Source of the DNA: VAZQ01 sp963835165
GTDB lineage: Bacteria; Pseudomonadota; Alphaproteobacteria; Rhizobiales; Xanthobacteraceae
Reading direction: 5' to 3'
Length of the DNA: 64,000 bases
Assembly (NCBI GenBank): GCA_963835165.1
Contig: CAWIGD010000050.1
Location: forward strand, 42,508 to 106,507
The translations under genes and the position numbers were made by a program. The notes beneath the pieces were generated by a model. That model saw only the letters and a list, made by a program, of their open reading frames with translations, was not told where the DNA came from and searched no databases. This document shows, one piece after another, positions 8,894-17,843 of this stretch; position 1 is the first letter of the stretch; every line of letters starts with the position of its first letter.

Positions 8894-9580
8894 TTATTGC
8901 TGACGGGGCGTCAGCTTTTTCGCGCTTTTCGCGGGCTTCTTCTCATTCTTATCGCCAATTTCGTCAAACCCGACATAGATGACATAAGCATCGATCTCCG
9001 AGCGCGGCGGCACCGGAAAGGTCAGGCCTTCTTCTACATCGACGAATTGCACGTGGGTTTGATCCGGCCCCACGGTCACCGGAAGCCGCTTGAACTTGGT
9101 CGCAATCGTCTTGGGCTGCGCACCCTCGCGAACCACTGCGTAGCGCAGCGGGACATCGACTTGGCCCGCACTTCCCATTGGTCCGAGGATGACGCGTCCT
9201 TGGACGCCCACCTTGATCGTCATGACCCCGCCTTGGACGAGACACTCACGCGCGGTCTGGCCGAAGGAGAGTTGGTAGCGCAAATCGGCCGCAGTCGCTT
9301 GGCCAGTCTTCGCGGCGACCTCCAAGGTGGACGCCCCGGTGCGAATGTCGACTCCGGGACATTCGATGTCCGGCGACGAGGGCGTTGGCGATGCCGGCTG
9401 GGTGACACCAGGCTTGGCGCTGGAGAACAAACCGGCGAACCGGTTGCTGATTGAGGACACCGTATCGGACGAGCCGATGCTGGACGCCAATGAGCAGCCA
9501 GACAGTAGCGTGGCACCCATCAGCAACATCAACGCACGGCCCCCGCCGCGCATCCGCCTGTCGTCACGCCCCGGACGCAT
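8894..9580 (-). CDS. Putative lipoprotein
   Basis: A 228-residue protein with a lipobox (GATLLSGC, lipidated Cys at residue 29 from ATG 9580; a second ATG at 9553 is also possible). The mature part has a Ser/Pro-rich linker, then a region with CPGVDIRTGAST and a beta-rich domain (VGVQGRVILGPMG, VPLRYAVVREG, FPVPPRSEIDAYVIYVGF). A Lys-rich tail ends the protein. It would be anchored in the envelope. I recognise it as a lipoprotein type common in Hyphomicrobiales but know of no assigned function. It converges with the HAD gene, 16 bp apart. Confidence 0.8.
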   Translation of the reverse strand: MRPGRDDRRMRGGGRALMLLMGATLLSGCSLASSIGSSDTVSSISNRFAGLFSSAKPGVTQPASPTPSSPDIECPGVDIRTGASTLEVAAKTGQATAADLRYQLSFGQTARECLVQGGVMTIKVGVQGRVILGPMGSAGQVDVPLRYAVVREGAQPKTIATKFKRLPVTVGPDQTHVQFVDVEEGLTFPVPPRSEIDAYVIYVGFDEIGDKNEKKPAKSAKKLTPRQQ

Positions 9581-9666
9581 TGAAATAACTCGAGTTTTCC
9601 CGAAGAAAGCTCCCTCTCCGCGCCTTATACCAATCAAACCATGGCGACCCCAAGGCAATCGGGGGG

Positions 9667-10254
9667 TCAGGGTGACGGGTCGTCCTTGATCCGGGCGTAC
9701 AGCAGGTGGTCCTGCCAGGCCCCATCGATGCAAAGATATTGCCGTGCAAAGCCCTCGCGGTTGAAACCGGTTTTCTCCAGGAGCCGGACCGACGCGACGT
9801 TGGCCGGGATGCACGCGGCTTCGATGCGGTGCAGCTTCAAACTACCGAAAGCGAAGGGAATGATGGCGGTGACGGCAGCGGTCATATGACCTTGCCGCGC
9901 AAAAGCGGCTCCCATCCAGTAGCCGAGACTGCCCGCCTGCGCGCAACCTCGGCGAATATTGGCGAGCGTCAGCCCACCAACAAGAACTTCGTCGTGCTTG
10001 CGAAAAACGAAGAATGCATACGCAAGGTCGCTGCGCTGGTCTTCTGAATAACGCTTGATGCGACGCCGAAAGGACGAGCGCGTGAGGTCGTCGGCCGGCC
10101 AAGTGGGCTCCCAGGGGGTGAGAAAATCCCGACTTGCTTCGCGCAGGGCCGCCCATTCGGCATAATCCGACGTTTGTGGCGCCCGCAGCACCACCCCCTC
10201 GCCCGTGATCGCGGGCATGAGGTCGGACAAGCTTACGGTGCGGAAGAAGGCCAT
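9667..10254 (-). CDS. GNAT-family N-acetyltransferase, RimJ/RimL-like
   Basis: A 195-residue acetyltransferase of the RimJ/RimL branch. Visible features are the N-terminal GVVLRAPQTSDYAEWAALRE, the acetyl-CoA region LGYWMGAAFARQGHMTAAV and the C-terminal ACIPANVASVRLLEKTGF. Family members acetylate protein N-termini or small amines. It follows the M16 peptidase gene on the same strand after 88 bp, an arrangement often seen after thrC and mpp in this order of bacteria. The substrate is unknown. Confidence 0.87.
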   Translation of the reverse strand: MAFFRTVSLSDLMPAITGEGVVLRAPQTSDYAEWAALREASRDFLTPWEPTWPADDLTRSSFRRRIKRYSEDQRSDLAYAFFVFRKHDEVLVGGLTLANIRRGCAQAGSLGYWMGAAFARQGHMTAAVTAIIPFAFGSLKLHRIEAACIPANVASVRLLEKTGFNREGFARQYLCIDGAWQDHLLYARIKDDPSP

Positions 10255-10342
10255 AGTGATCAGTCAGGTGACGACGGATGGCGGACGACTAGGAACGGAA
10301 TGCTCCTTCTGTACCCCGCCGCGCAACGCCGGTCATCCGGCT

Positions 10343-11614
10343 TCAGGCAGCCCGGCGAACGAGACTGTCGGCAATCGTAGCAGCGCTTTCAAGCCCGCCG
10401 CCTGGACCGAGCGCGGCGACAGCAGGTCGTCCACGCGCGATCAGGGCACGGCCGGCGGCGCGGGCGCTCTCAACGGTCACGGCTTCGATTTTTCCCACCA
10501 GCTCGTCGAGCGGAATGGGGCGGCCCCAATGGAGCAGCTGGCGCGCGAGCTGCTCGGCGCGCGCACTGGAGCTCTCAAGCGCCATCAGCAATCCGGCTTT
10601 CATCTGCGCCTTTGCCCGCGCGACTTCCGCTTCATTGATGGTTTCGGCCGCGCCATTGATCTCGTCCACGACAACACGCATCAGTTCCGCCACATCGGCC
10701 GCATCGGTCCCCGCATAGAGGCCGAACATTCCGGTATCCGAATATGGTGCATGGAAGGCGTAGATCGCATAGCAGAGGCCGCGCTGCTCGCGCACTTCTT
10801 GAAAGAGGCGGGAGGACATGCCTCCGCCGAGTACGCTCGTGAACACTTGCAGGCTGAACAGGTTCGGATCGCGCTGCGGTACTCCGTCCATGGCGAGCGC
10901 AATGTGTACCTGCTCCAGATCGCGCCTCTCGATACGCGAACCGCCGACGAAGCGCGCGGGCTCCGGCATCGGCGCGCGAGGGCCGGTGAAGTTCGCGAAC
11001 AATCGCTCCACTTCCTCCACCACCGCGTGATGCTCGACCGCGCCCGCGGCCGCGATCACCATGTCAGGTCCCCGATAATTACGCGTGAGATAAGCGGCAA
11101 GCCGCGTACTATCGAACGATCGTACGGTCGCCGGCGTGCCAAGAATTGAGCGGCCGATCGGCTGACCGGTAAAGGCGGTCTCTTGCAGCCGGTCCCAGAT
11201 CAGGTCATCGGGTGTATCCTCGGAGGCGCCGATCTCCTGCACGATGACGTTCTGTTCCCGCCGGAGTTCATCGGGATCGAACGTGGGATCGGCAAGGATG
11301 TCGGACAGCACGTCGAGCGCGAGCGGCACGTCGGCTCGCAGAACGCGGGCGTAATAGGCGGTCGTCTCGATCGAAGTTGCGGCGTTGAGGTCGCCGCCGA
11401 CCGCCTCTATCTCCTCAGCGATTTGACGCGCAGAACGCCGTGAAGTGCCCTTGAAGGCCATGTGCTCGAGCAGGTGCGATATCCCGTGCTCATCCGGGCG
11501 CTCGTCGCGACTGCCGGCACCAACCCAGACACCAAGGGAGGCTGTTTCCAAATGCGGCATCGCGTCGGTTACGATCGAAAGCCCAGTAGAAAGACGCGTG
11601 ACTTCGACGCTCAT
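10343..11614 (-). CDS. M16-family zinc metallopeptidase (processing peptidase type)
   Basis: A 423-residue peptidase related to mitochondrial processing peptidase beta. The inverted zinc motif is HLLEH (H47, E50, H51), and the third ligand falls at E127 in NVIVQEIG, the expected 76-residue spacing. The second, non-catalytic M16 domain with GGGMSSRLFQEVREQRGLCY follows. The ATG at 11614 overlaps the thrC stop by four bases (ATGA), which fixes the start and implies coupling. It probably degrades or processes peptides in the cytosol or periplasm; no signal peptide is seen. Confidence 0.92.
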   Translation of the reverse strand: MSVEVTRLSTGLSIVTDAMPHLETASLGVWVGAGSRDERPDEHGISHLLEHMAFKGTSRRSARQIAEEIEAVGGDLNAATSIETTAYYARVLRADVPLALDVLSDILADPTFDPDELRREQNVIVQEIGASEDTPDDLIWDRLQETAFTGQPIGRSILGTPATVRSFDSTRLAAYLTRNYRGPDMVIAAAGAVEHHAVVEEVERLFANFTGPRAPMPEPARFVGGSRIERRDLEQVHIALAMDGVPQRDPNLFSLQVFTSVLGGGMSSRLFQEVREQRGLCYAIYAFHAPYSDTGMFGLYAGTDAADVAELMRVVVDEINGAAETINEAEVARAKAQMKAGLLMALESSSARAEQLARQLLHWGRPIPLDELVGKIEAVTVESARAAGRALIARGRPAVAALGPGGGLESAATIADSLVRRAA

Positions 11615-13026
11615 GCGGCGGCTCCTTCGTGTGCGGCGCGACTGACAGAGAGGATATGACGTTCGACCGCTATCGGATCGACCGGCAAGATGGTGACTCG
11701 CTCTGGCCGTTGATCGAGCTCGGCCAGCCATTGAGGCAATGCCGGCCGGACTCCGCAGGCGGCCTCCACGGCGTCGGGAAACTTAGCTGGGTGGGCAGTC
11801 CCCAGCACCACCATCGGAATCGAGGGATCGCGAGTATCCTTCTCGGCGACCGCGACGCCTACGGCGGTATGCGGATCGATGAAATGTCCCGTTTCTCGAA
11901 GCACGGTGCGGATGGTCGCCGCAGTTTCCTCTTCGTCGGCACGGTCGGCGGAAAACACGGCGCGGATGCCCGAGAGCGCGCGTTCCGATAACGCGAACCG
12001 GCGCGCTTGGTCGAGCGAGGCCATGAGCTGGCGCACGGGGGCGCCATCGCGGCCGTAAGCGTCGAACAACAGGCGCTCGAAATTCGATGCCACCTGGATA
12101 TCCATGGAAGGTGAGGAAGTGGCTACCACCCCGCGCAGATCGTAGGTGCCGGTCGCAAGCGTACGGGCAAGGATGTCGTTGACGTTGGTGGCGATCACCA
12201 GACGATCGATGGGCAAGCCCATGCGAAGCGCGACATAGCCGGCATAGACGTCGCCGAAATTGCCCGTCGGCACCGTGAAGGCGACTTTGCGACGCGGCGC
12301 GCCAAGCGCGACCGCGGCGGTGAAGTAATAAACAACCTGCGCCACGATACGCGCCCAATTGATGGAATTCACACCCGAGAGGCGCGCCCGATCGCGGAAT
12401 GCATGGTGATTGAACATACTCTTCACAATCGCCTGACAGTCGTCGAATGTGCCCTCGATCGCCAGCGCGTGGACATTGTCGTCCTCTGCCGTCGTCATCA
12501 TGCGCCGTTGCACGTCGGAAATGCGCCCCTGCGGAAACAGCACGAACAGGTCCGCACGCGCGCGACCGCGGAACGCCTCGATCGCAGCGCCACCGGTGTC
12601 GCCCGAGGTCGCAACCACGATGGTGGTGCGCTCCCCTCGGCTTGTGAGCATCTGGTCCATGAGCCTGCCAAGGAGCTGCATCGCCAGATCCTTGAACGCG
12701 AGCGTCGGGCCATGAAACAATTCGAGGATGAAATCGCTCACCCCGAACTGGATCAACGGGGCAACCGCCGGATGGCGGAATTGGCCATAGGCCTCGCGCG
12801 TCATGCGGGCAAGGTCGTGTTCGGCAATGGCGTCACCGACGAAAGGACGGATAACCTCGACTGCGACTTCCGCATAGGGCCGGCCGGCAAAGCCCGCAAT
12901 CGTGTCGGTATCGAGTTGCGGCCAGGCCGCGGGAACGTAGAGGCCACCGTCGCGCGCAAGCCCCGCCAAGGTCGCCTCGACGAAGCCGAGCGGCGGGGCC
13001 TCACCCCTGGTGGAGATATAGCGCAC
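11611..13026 (-). CDS. thrC: Threonine synthase
   Basis: A 471-residue PLP enzyme that makes threonine from O-phosphohomoserine. The PLP-binding Lys is K112 in GPTLAFKDLAMQLL, and the phosphate-cup region is VATSGDTGGAA. GNFGDVYAGYVALRMG and the N-terminal MRYISTRG are typical of the longer bacterial and fungal class. The start is clear. It is co-transcribed with the M16 peptidase downstream (4-base overlap), a conserved arrangement in Hyphomicrobiales. Confidence 0.97.
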   Translation of the reverse strand: MRYISTRGEAPPLGFVEATLAGLARDGGLYVPAAWPQLDTDTIAGFAGRPYAEVAVEVIRPFVGDAIAEHDLARMTREAYGQFRHPAVAPLIQFGVSDFILELFHGPTLAFKDLAMQLLGRLMDQMLTSRGERTTIVVATSGDTGGAAIEAFRGRARADLFVLFPQGRISDVQRRMMTTAEDDNVHALAIEGTFDDCQAIVKSMFNHHAFRDRARLSGVNSINWARIVAQVVYYFTAAVALGAPRRKVAFTVPTGNFGDVYAGYVALRMGLPIDRLVIATNVNDILARTLATGTYDLRGVVATSSPSMDIQVASNFERLLFDAYGRDGAPVRQLMASLDQARRFALSERALSGIRAVFSADRADEEETAATIRTVLRETGHFIDPHTAVGVAVAEKDTRDPSIPMVVLGTAHPAKFPDAVEAACGVRPALPQWLAELDQRPERVTILPVDPIAVERHILSVSRAAHEGAAA

Positions 13027-13199
13027 GGGCCTGGGCTCCGTTCGAGGCTACGCCGCCGGTGCGCTGGGCATCTCCTGCCCAACGGATAGACCACATAACC
13101 CGTTGAATTTGCTTCGCTTCCCGGCAGATCGCGAGGGAGGTAACGGCGTGAACATAGTGGGAAGGGTTGCCTTTCACAAGAACACGCTTGCCACGCAAC

Positions 13200-13961
13200 T
13201 CATGCCTGCCGCGCAGATTGGTTACGGCTGCGAAGCCAGAACGCGAACATCACAACGACCACCACGGCAAGTCCGTACCATGTGATCGCGTATTGCAGAT
13301 GTTCGTTGCGCAAGCTCACGTCGAGGGTGCCGGCGCGCGGAAGGCCGCTGGGCGGCTGTGGACTTTCCAATTCGACAAAGAACGGCGCAACCTCGCCCCA
13401 GCCCTTTGCGGATGCGATCGCCACTGGATCGCGCACGAACCAAAGATTGCGCTTAGGTTCGTCGTTCGGCGAGAAGGCACCGCGGGGTTGCGGCCACCGC
13501 ATCACGCCGACCATGTCGACAATACCAGTGACCTGGTCGCCGGAGCGGGTCACCGGTTCTTGCCGCCCCTCCGGGACAAAGCCCCGATTGACAACAACCA
13601 GTCCGCCGTCGGCAAGTCGGGCGGGCGCCAAAACCCAATAGCCAGGTCCCGACACATCGCTGCGCAAGGCGGACCCGCCGGCATAGACGAGCGCTTCCTG
13701 CTCGGAGAGGAACGCGGCGGAGAATTTCACATGACGGAACTCGTCGGAGGTGGGATCAAGCCTCGCCCACCATTCGCGCGGCGGCAGATCAGTTGGAGGT
13801 GCAGAAAGGCGCTGCTGGAGGGTGTAGATCAGGGCTTCCTTCCAGGCCTTGCGCTGAATTTGCCAGGTACCGAGCGCGAGGAAGGTCAGGAACGCCACGA
13901 GCGCAAACGCGGCCGGGATTGCAAGGCCGGCGCGCAGGCGCCGGGCCGGCGTAATCTTCAC
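13200..13961 (-). CDS. SURF1-family cytochrome oxidase assembly protein
   Basis: A 253-residue membrane protein with one helix at each end (AIPAAFALVAFLTFLALGTW and AITWYGLAVVVVVMFAFW). Between them is the SURF1 periplasmic domain, with the motifs LGTWQIQRKAWKE, VVVNRGFVPEGR and RNEHLQYAITWYGLA. The family helps insert heme a into cytochrome c oxidase subunit I. It overlaps the upstream DUF983 gene by four bases and closes the cta cluster, which agrees with the role. Confidence 0.95.
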   Translation of the reverse strand: MKITPARRLRAGLAIPAAFALVAFLTFLALGTWQIQRKAWKEALIYTLQQRLSAPPTDLPPREWWARLDPTSDEFRHVKFSAAFLSEQEALVYAGGSALRSDVSGPGYWVLAPARLADGGLVVVNRGFVPEGRQEPVTRSGDQVTGIVDMVGVMRWPQPRGAFSPNDEPKRNLWFVRDPVAIASAKGWGEVAPFFVELESPQPPSGLPRAGTLDVSLRNEHLQYAITWYGLAVVVVVMFAFWLRSRNQSARQA

Positions 13962-14344
13962 GGTGCTTCGCCGCCGGTGAAGCGGCTCTCCTCAGCCTTG
14001 TTCTGATACTGCAACGCGATCAGAAGCCCTTTGACGGGACGCAACGGCAATATCGCCGTGATCAGGATCAACGGCCCCCACAGTAGCGCATGCACCCAGT
14101 ACGGCGGCGCATAGAGGATTTCTACCGCCAAGGCTGAGCCCGCCACAATGAACCCGGAAAAGAACATGACGAAAAAGGCCGGTCCGTCGGCGGAATCGAC
14201 AAAGGAAAAGTCGAGACCACAGGACTCGCAACGGGGACGCAGGGTGAGAAAGCCCTGAAACAGCCGGCCCTTCCCGCAGCGCGGACAGCGTCCCAGGAGT
14301 CCGGCCACGATGGGCGATGGAGCGGTGGCGAGGGGCTCAGTCAC
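13958..14344 (-). CDS. DUF983 membrane protein
   Basis: A 128-residue protein. A small zinc-ribbon-like part has two CxxC pairs (RCPRCGKG and RCESCGLDF), followed by two membrane helices (AFFVMFFSGFIVAGSALAVE and VHALLWGPLILITAILPL). DUF983 genes are regularly found in cta operons between ctaE and SURF1. The function is not established; a part in oxidase assembly is an inference from position. The four-base overlap with SURF1 shows coupling. Confidence 0.9.
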   Translation of the reverse strand: MTEPLATAPSPIVAGLLGRCPRCGKGRLFQGFLTLRPRCESCGLDFSFVDSADGPAFFVMFFSGFIVAGSALAVEILYAPPYWVHALLWGPLILITAILPLRPVKGLLIALQYQNKAEESRFTGGEAP

Positions 14345-14445
14345 GTTTCAAACCTGTCTGTAACGTCGTCACCGCGAAATGGCGTGTTGCGCCCCGATTC
14401 TCAAGGCCCGAGCGCGCAATATCGGCCCGTGCCGTGCCGGCCCCG

Positions 14446-15822
14446 TCACTGCAATGGCACAAGGTCATCCAGCATGGTTGGAACGAATTCAGAAACCGTG
14501 GGGTGGATGTGCATCGCCCGTTGCAGGACGGTGGAAGGCGCCTTGGCATACATGGTGTCGAGAATGCAATGAATAACCTCGTCACCTGACAGTCCCAGGA
14601 GCGATGCGCCGAGAATCTCTTTGGTTTCCCGATCGACGAGAATCTTCATGAATCCCTTCGTCTCGCTCTTCTCGTATGCCCGGCTCACATTTTCCATGGG
14701 CATGGTCGCGATCAGGGCCGGCCGGCCGGACTTGCGGACCTCCGCCTCCGTCATGCCGGCGCGTCCGAGTGGTGGATCGATGTAGAGCGCATAGGCAGTG
14801 ATGCGGTCGGTCACGCGCCGCTGATCATTATCCAGAAGATTCGCGGCGACGATCTCAAAATCATTGTAGGAGGTGTGGGTGAAGGCGCCGCGACCATTGC
14901 AGTCGCCCAAGGCCCAAATGCCGGGCACGCTGGTGCGCAACTGGTCGTCGACCTCGATGTAGCCACGCGCATCCGTAACGACACCGGCATGTTCGAGCCC
15001 AAGGTCGTCGGTGTTGGGTCTCCGGCCTACCGCCAACAGCAGATGAGAGCCGTCGACTTGAGACCGCGTCCCCGCACTCTCAATCGTCACCGCAATGCCA
15101 GCACCCTGCTTTTTCACGCCGACAGCCTTGCTGTTGACGCGGATGTCGATGTCTTCCGCCTGGAGAATATCGGCTATGGCACGCGAGATATCCTCATCCT
15201 CGCGTGAGATGAGACGCGGCGCGGGCTCGATCACTGTTACGTCGCTTCCGAAGCGGCGGTAGAGCTGGGCAAATTCGAGGCCGACATAACTGCCGCCGAG
15301 CACGATCAGGTGCGCGGGCAGAAAATCGACGTTCATCATCGAGCTGTTGGTCAGATAGGGAACTTGGTCGAGCCCAGGGATCGATGGAATTACGGCCCGC
15401 CCGCCGACATTGATGAAGATCTTATCGGCCCTGAGCACCTCATCGGCGATCTTGATCTGCTTCGGTCCGATAAACATGGCGTGGGCCTCGTAGACCGTGC
15501 ACCCCTGCAGCCCCTTCAGGGATCGCTCGACGGCAGCGCGCGACGCGACAGTGACGGCATCCTTGCGCGCCTTCACCGCCTTCATGTCGACGCTCGGTGT
15601 CCCGCTGAGGGTCACGCCAAATTCGGCGGCACGGCGTGTAAGATGCGCCGCATAGCCGCTTGCGATCAGCGTCTTGGTTGGCGTGCAGCCAGTATTGATG
15701 CAGGTACCGCCGAAAAATTTGCGCTCGATGATCGCGACTTGCCAGCCCGCAGCCACCAGCCGTCGCGCCAAGGCGGGCCCCGCCTGTCCGGTGCCGATGA
15801 TGACCGCATCATAATCCGCCAT
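14446..15822 (-). CDS. FAD-dependent pyridine nucleotide-disulfide oxidoreductase (MerA/Lpd-like)
   Basis: A 458-residue flavoprotein: FAD site IIGTGQAGPALARRL, redox-active disulfide GGTCINTGCTPTKTL, NAD(P) site VLGGSYVGLEFAQLYRRFG, second FAD motif GIWALGDCNG and the dimerisation domain with HIHPTVSEFVPTML. The final His-x-His-Pro-(Thr)-x-x-Glu is the active-site dyad of disulfide reductases. It lacks the N-terminal HMA domain and the C-terminal Cys pair of true mercuric reductases. ATG 15822 has GGAG seven bases upstream. Its place inside the cytochrome oxidase cluster is unusual. The substrate is unknown. Confidence 0.88.
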   Translation of the reverse strand: MADYDAVIIGTGQAGPALARRLVAAGWQVAIIERKFFGGTCINTGCTPTKTLIASGYAAHLTRRAAEFGVTLSGTPSVDMKAVKARKDAVTVASRAAVERSLKGLQGCTVYEAHAMFIGPKQIKIADEVLRADKIFINVGGRAVIPSIPGLDQVPYLTNSSMMNVDFLPAHLIVLGGSYVGLEFAQLYRRFGSDVTVIEPAPRLISREDEDISRAIADILQAEDIDIRVNSKAVGVKKQGAGIAVTIESAGTRSQVDGSHLLLAVGRRPNTDDLGLEHAGVVTDARGYIEVDDQLRTSVPGIWALGDCNGRGAFTHTSYNDFEIVAANLLDNDQRRVTDRITAYALYIDPPLGRAGMTEAEVRKSGRPALIATMPMENVSRAYEKSETKGFMKILVDRETKEILGASLLGLSGDEVIHCILDTMYAKAPSTVLQRAMHIHPTVSEFVPTMLDDLVPLQ

Positions 15823-16141
15823 GACCGATCTCCATCTCGCCCGGCGCAACACAAGCAGGCTCGACAGCGCGAGGGACTCAGACGCACGGCCGGCAGGAAT
15901 GCTCGGCCGGGCGATGATAACGGGAATCGCTCGCTCGTCAGTCCTTGTGAGCTCGTGCACGTCCAAACCGTCCGCCTCGGCCCAAGTTCTTGCCGGAGGC
16001 GAGTGGTTCGCGACATTCGTGGATCGGCCCCCCCGATACGTTGTCGCGATTTTGCGGCGTCCAATCAAACAAGCTGCCGATCAGCCGTTGTGGCGCGTCC
16101 TGGTTTGCAATCCGGCTATCAAGACGTTACCGAAGACGCGC
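15823..16141. other. Intergenic region between ctaE and the oxidoreductase
   Basis: A 319-bp stretch between two same-strand genes, so it must hold the end of the cta transcript or a new promoter for the oxidoreductase. I see no convincing gene, tRNA or clear terminator hairpin in it. Confidence 0.4.
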
Positions 16142-17005
16142 CTAGTGACCGGCCGCGTGCGCTGCGACTTCACCGCCCGAACCCCACACATAAATGCAGG
16201 CGAACAGGAAGATCCAGACAACGTCCACGAAATGCCAGTACCAGGCGGCGAATTCGAAGCCGAGATGTTGCGTCGGGGTGAAATGGCCGAGATACGCGCG
16301 GATCAGGCACACGATCAGAAACGTCGTGCCGATGATGACATGGAAACCATGGAAGCCGGTCGCCATGAAGAAGGTAGCGCCGTAAACGTTGCCGCTGAAC
16401 TTGAACGCTGCATGGCTGTATTCGAAGGCCTGCACGCAGGTGAAGGTCAGACCAAGCACAATGGTCAGTATCAGGCCCCATTTGAGCCCCTGACGGTCGT
16501 TCTCCAGCAGCGCGTGGTGCGCCCAGGTCACGGTCGTCCCGGAGGTGAGCAGGATCAGCGTATTCAGCAGCGGCAGGTGCCACGGATCGAAGGTTTCGAT
16601 CCCCTTCGGCGGCCATACTCCACCGAACAGCTGCTCGCGGGTGATCTGGTGCATGTCGGCTGGAAATAGCGCGCTGTTGAAGTAGGCCCAGAACCAGGCC
16701 ACGAAGAACATGACTTCGGACGCTATGAACAGGATCATCCCGTAGCGATGGGAGATCTGTACGACCTGGGTGTGGAAACCTTCATGGGTCGCCTCACGGG
16801 CGACATCGGTCCACCAGCCGAGCATCGTATACAGGATGCCGATCACGCCGACGCCGAAAATATACGGCGCGGCCGGGAACATGTGGTGCATCCACGTGAT
16901 GCCTCCGACTGCCGCCACGAACGCGGAAATCGCGCCGAGCGCCGGCCACGGGCTCGGCTCGACCAAGTGATAATCGTGATGCGGCTTGGCGTGAGCGTCG
17001 GCCAT
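16142..17005 (-). CDS. ctaE: Cytochrome c oxidase subunit III
   Basis: A 287-residue protein with about seven membrane helices. Family marks are the N-terminal HDYHLVEPSPWP, WWTDVAREATHEGFHT, PKGIETFDPWHLPLLNT and the C-terminal WYWHFVDVVWIFLF. ATG 17005 has GGAGA eight bases upstream; an in-frame ATG at 17035 with AGGGG is the alternative and would add ten residues. Subunit III stabilises the aa3-type oxidase core. It follows ctaG after 70 bp. Confidence 0.96.
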   Translation of the reverse strand: MADAHAKPHHDYHLVEPSPWPALGAISAFVAAVGGITWMHHMFPAAPYIFGVGVIGILYTMLGWWTDVAREATHEGFHTQVVQISHRYGMILFIASEVMFFVAWFWAYFNSALFPADMHQITREQLFGGVWPPKGIETFDPWHLPLLNTLILLTSGTTVTWAHHALLENDRQGLKWGLILTIVLGLTFTCVQAFEYSHAAFKFSGNVYGATFFMATGFHGFHVIIGTTFLIVCLIRAYLGHFTPTQHLGFEFAAWYWHFVDVVWIFLFACIYVWGSGGEVAAHAAGH

Positions 17006-17075
17006 ATTAGACTTCTCCGTCTCTCCGTGGGCCACGAGCGCCCCTAGCGGTCATTCCCTTACTTACGTCATTACG

Positions 17076-17684
17076 TCAGCTTCGTCCGGGCGCAAGCGCC
17101 GCCCCGCCCCCAACCCGCGGCGCCTCAGGCCGGCGCGCCGGATACATGGTGTAGGACAGCGTGATGGTGTCGAGACCGTCCTGCTCCCAATCCTTCGCCA
17201 ATTCGGGATCCACGAAGAACACGACCGTCATGTCGCGCTTCTCACCACCCTTGAGCCGCTGATCGGTGAAGCAAAAACAGTTGATTTTTGCGAAATAGAC
17301 GCCCGCGGTCGGAGGCGAGACATTGTAGGAGGCAACGCCGACGGTCTCGCGCGCGGATTCGTTAACGACGCTGTAGCTGACGGTCACGACCTCGCCGATC
17401 TTGACCTCGATGGAGCTCTGCTCGGCCTCGAAACGCCAAGGCAGACCACCGGCGACATTGGCGTCGAACCGGATCTTGAGCTTGCGATCGAGAATGTGAG
17501 AAGGGGCGGCGGTGGCGACCTGGGTGGTGCCGCCGAAGCCGGTCGTACGACAGAACCAGTTATAGAGGGGCACGGCCGCATAGGCTGCTCCCACCATGGC
17601 TGCGACGAACACACCGCACGCCGTCGCGACCATGATGTGGTTGCGCCGTTGCGAGGAGGTGTTCGGGGCTTTCATCGCAATCAC
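17076..17684 (-). CDS. ctaG: Cytochrome c oxidase assembly protein CtaG/Cox11
   Basis: A 202-residue copper chaperone. It has one N-terminal membrane helix (VATACGVFVAAMVGAAYAAVPLY) and a periplasmic domain with the copper-binding pair in KINCFCFTDQRL. The CRTTGFGG motif follows the helix, and FFVDPELAKD and TLSYTMYPA are family-typical. Cox11 delivers copper to the CuB site of subunit I. The start overlaps coxF by four bases and the gene precedes ctaE, the conserved order. Confidence 0.96.
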   Translation of the reverse strand: MIAMKAPNTSSQRRNHIMVATACGVFVAAMVGAAYAAVPLYNWFCRTTGFGGTTQVATAAPSHILDRKLKIRFDANVAGGLPWRFEAEQSSIEVKIGEVVTVSYSVVNESARETVGVASYNVSPPTAGVYFAKINCFCFTDQRLKGGEKRDMTVVFFVDPELAKDWEQDGLDTITLSYTMYPARRPEAPRVGGGAALAPGRS

Positions 17685-17839
17685 AGCGGACGGTTCAGCA
17701 CGCCCGGTCCCTTCACCAGCGTGACGACGTAGAACAGGATGACGAGCGCCCCGAGCGCCAGCGCAATGGCGATCGATCGCGCGCGACGGCTGCGCTTCTG
17801 CTGTTCGCTAAGGACGATTCTCTGTGGCTTTTCGTCCAT
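17681..17839 (-). CDS. coxF: Small CoxF-type membrane protein
   Basis: A 52-residue protein with a charged, Arg-rich cytoplasmic N-terminus (SEQQKRSRRARS) and one membrane helix (IAIALALGALVILFYVVTLV) ending in KGPGVLNRPL. Short proteins of this kind lie between ctaB and ctaG in many alphaproteobacterial oxidase operons. ATG 17839 was chosen because the conserved part starts MDEKPQRIV; the upstream extension overlaps ctaB. It is coupled to ctaG by a four-base overlap. Its role in oxidase biogenesis is inferred from position. Confidence 0.85.
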   Translation of the reverse strand: MDEKPQRIVLSEQQKRSRRARSIAIALALGALVILFYVVTLVKGPGVLNRPL

Positions 17840-17843
17840 GTCA

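Noticed and set aside
9646..9668. GACCCC/GGGGTC inverted repeat after the GNAT gene as terminator
   Set aside because: It has an 11-base loop, overlaps the stop codon and lacks a T-run.
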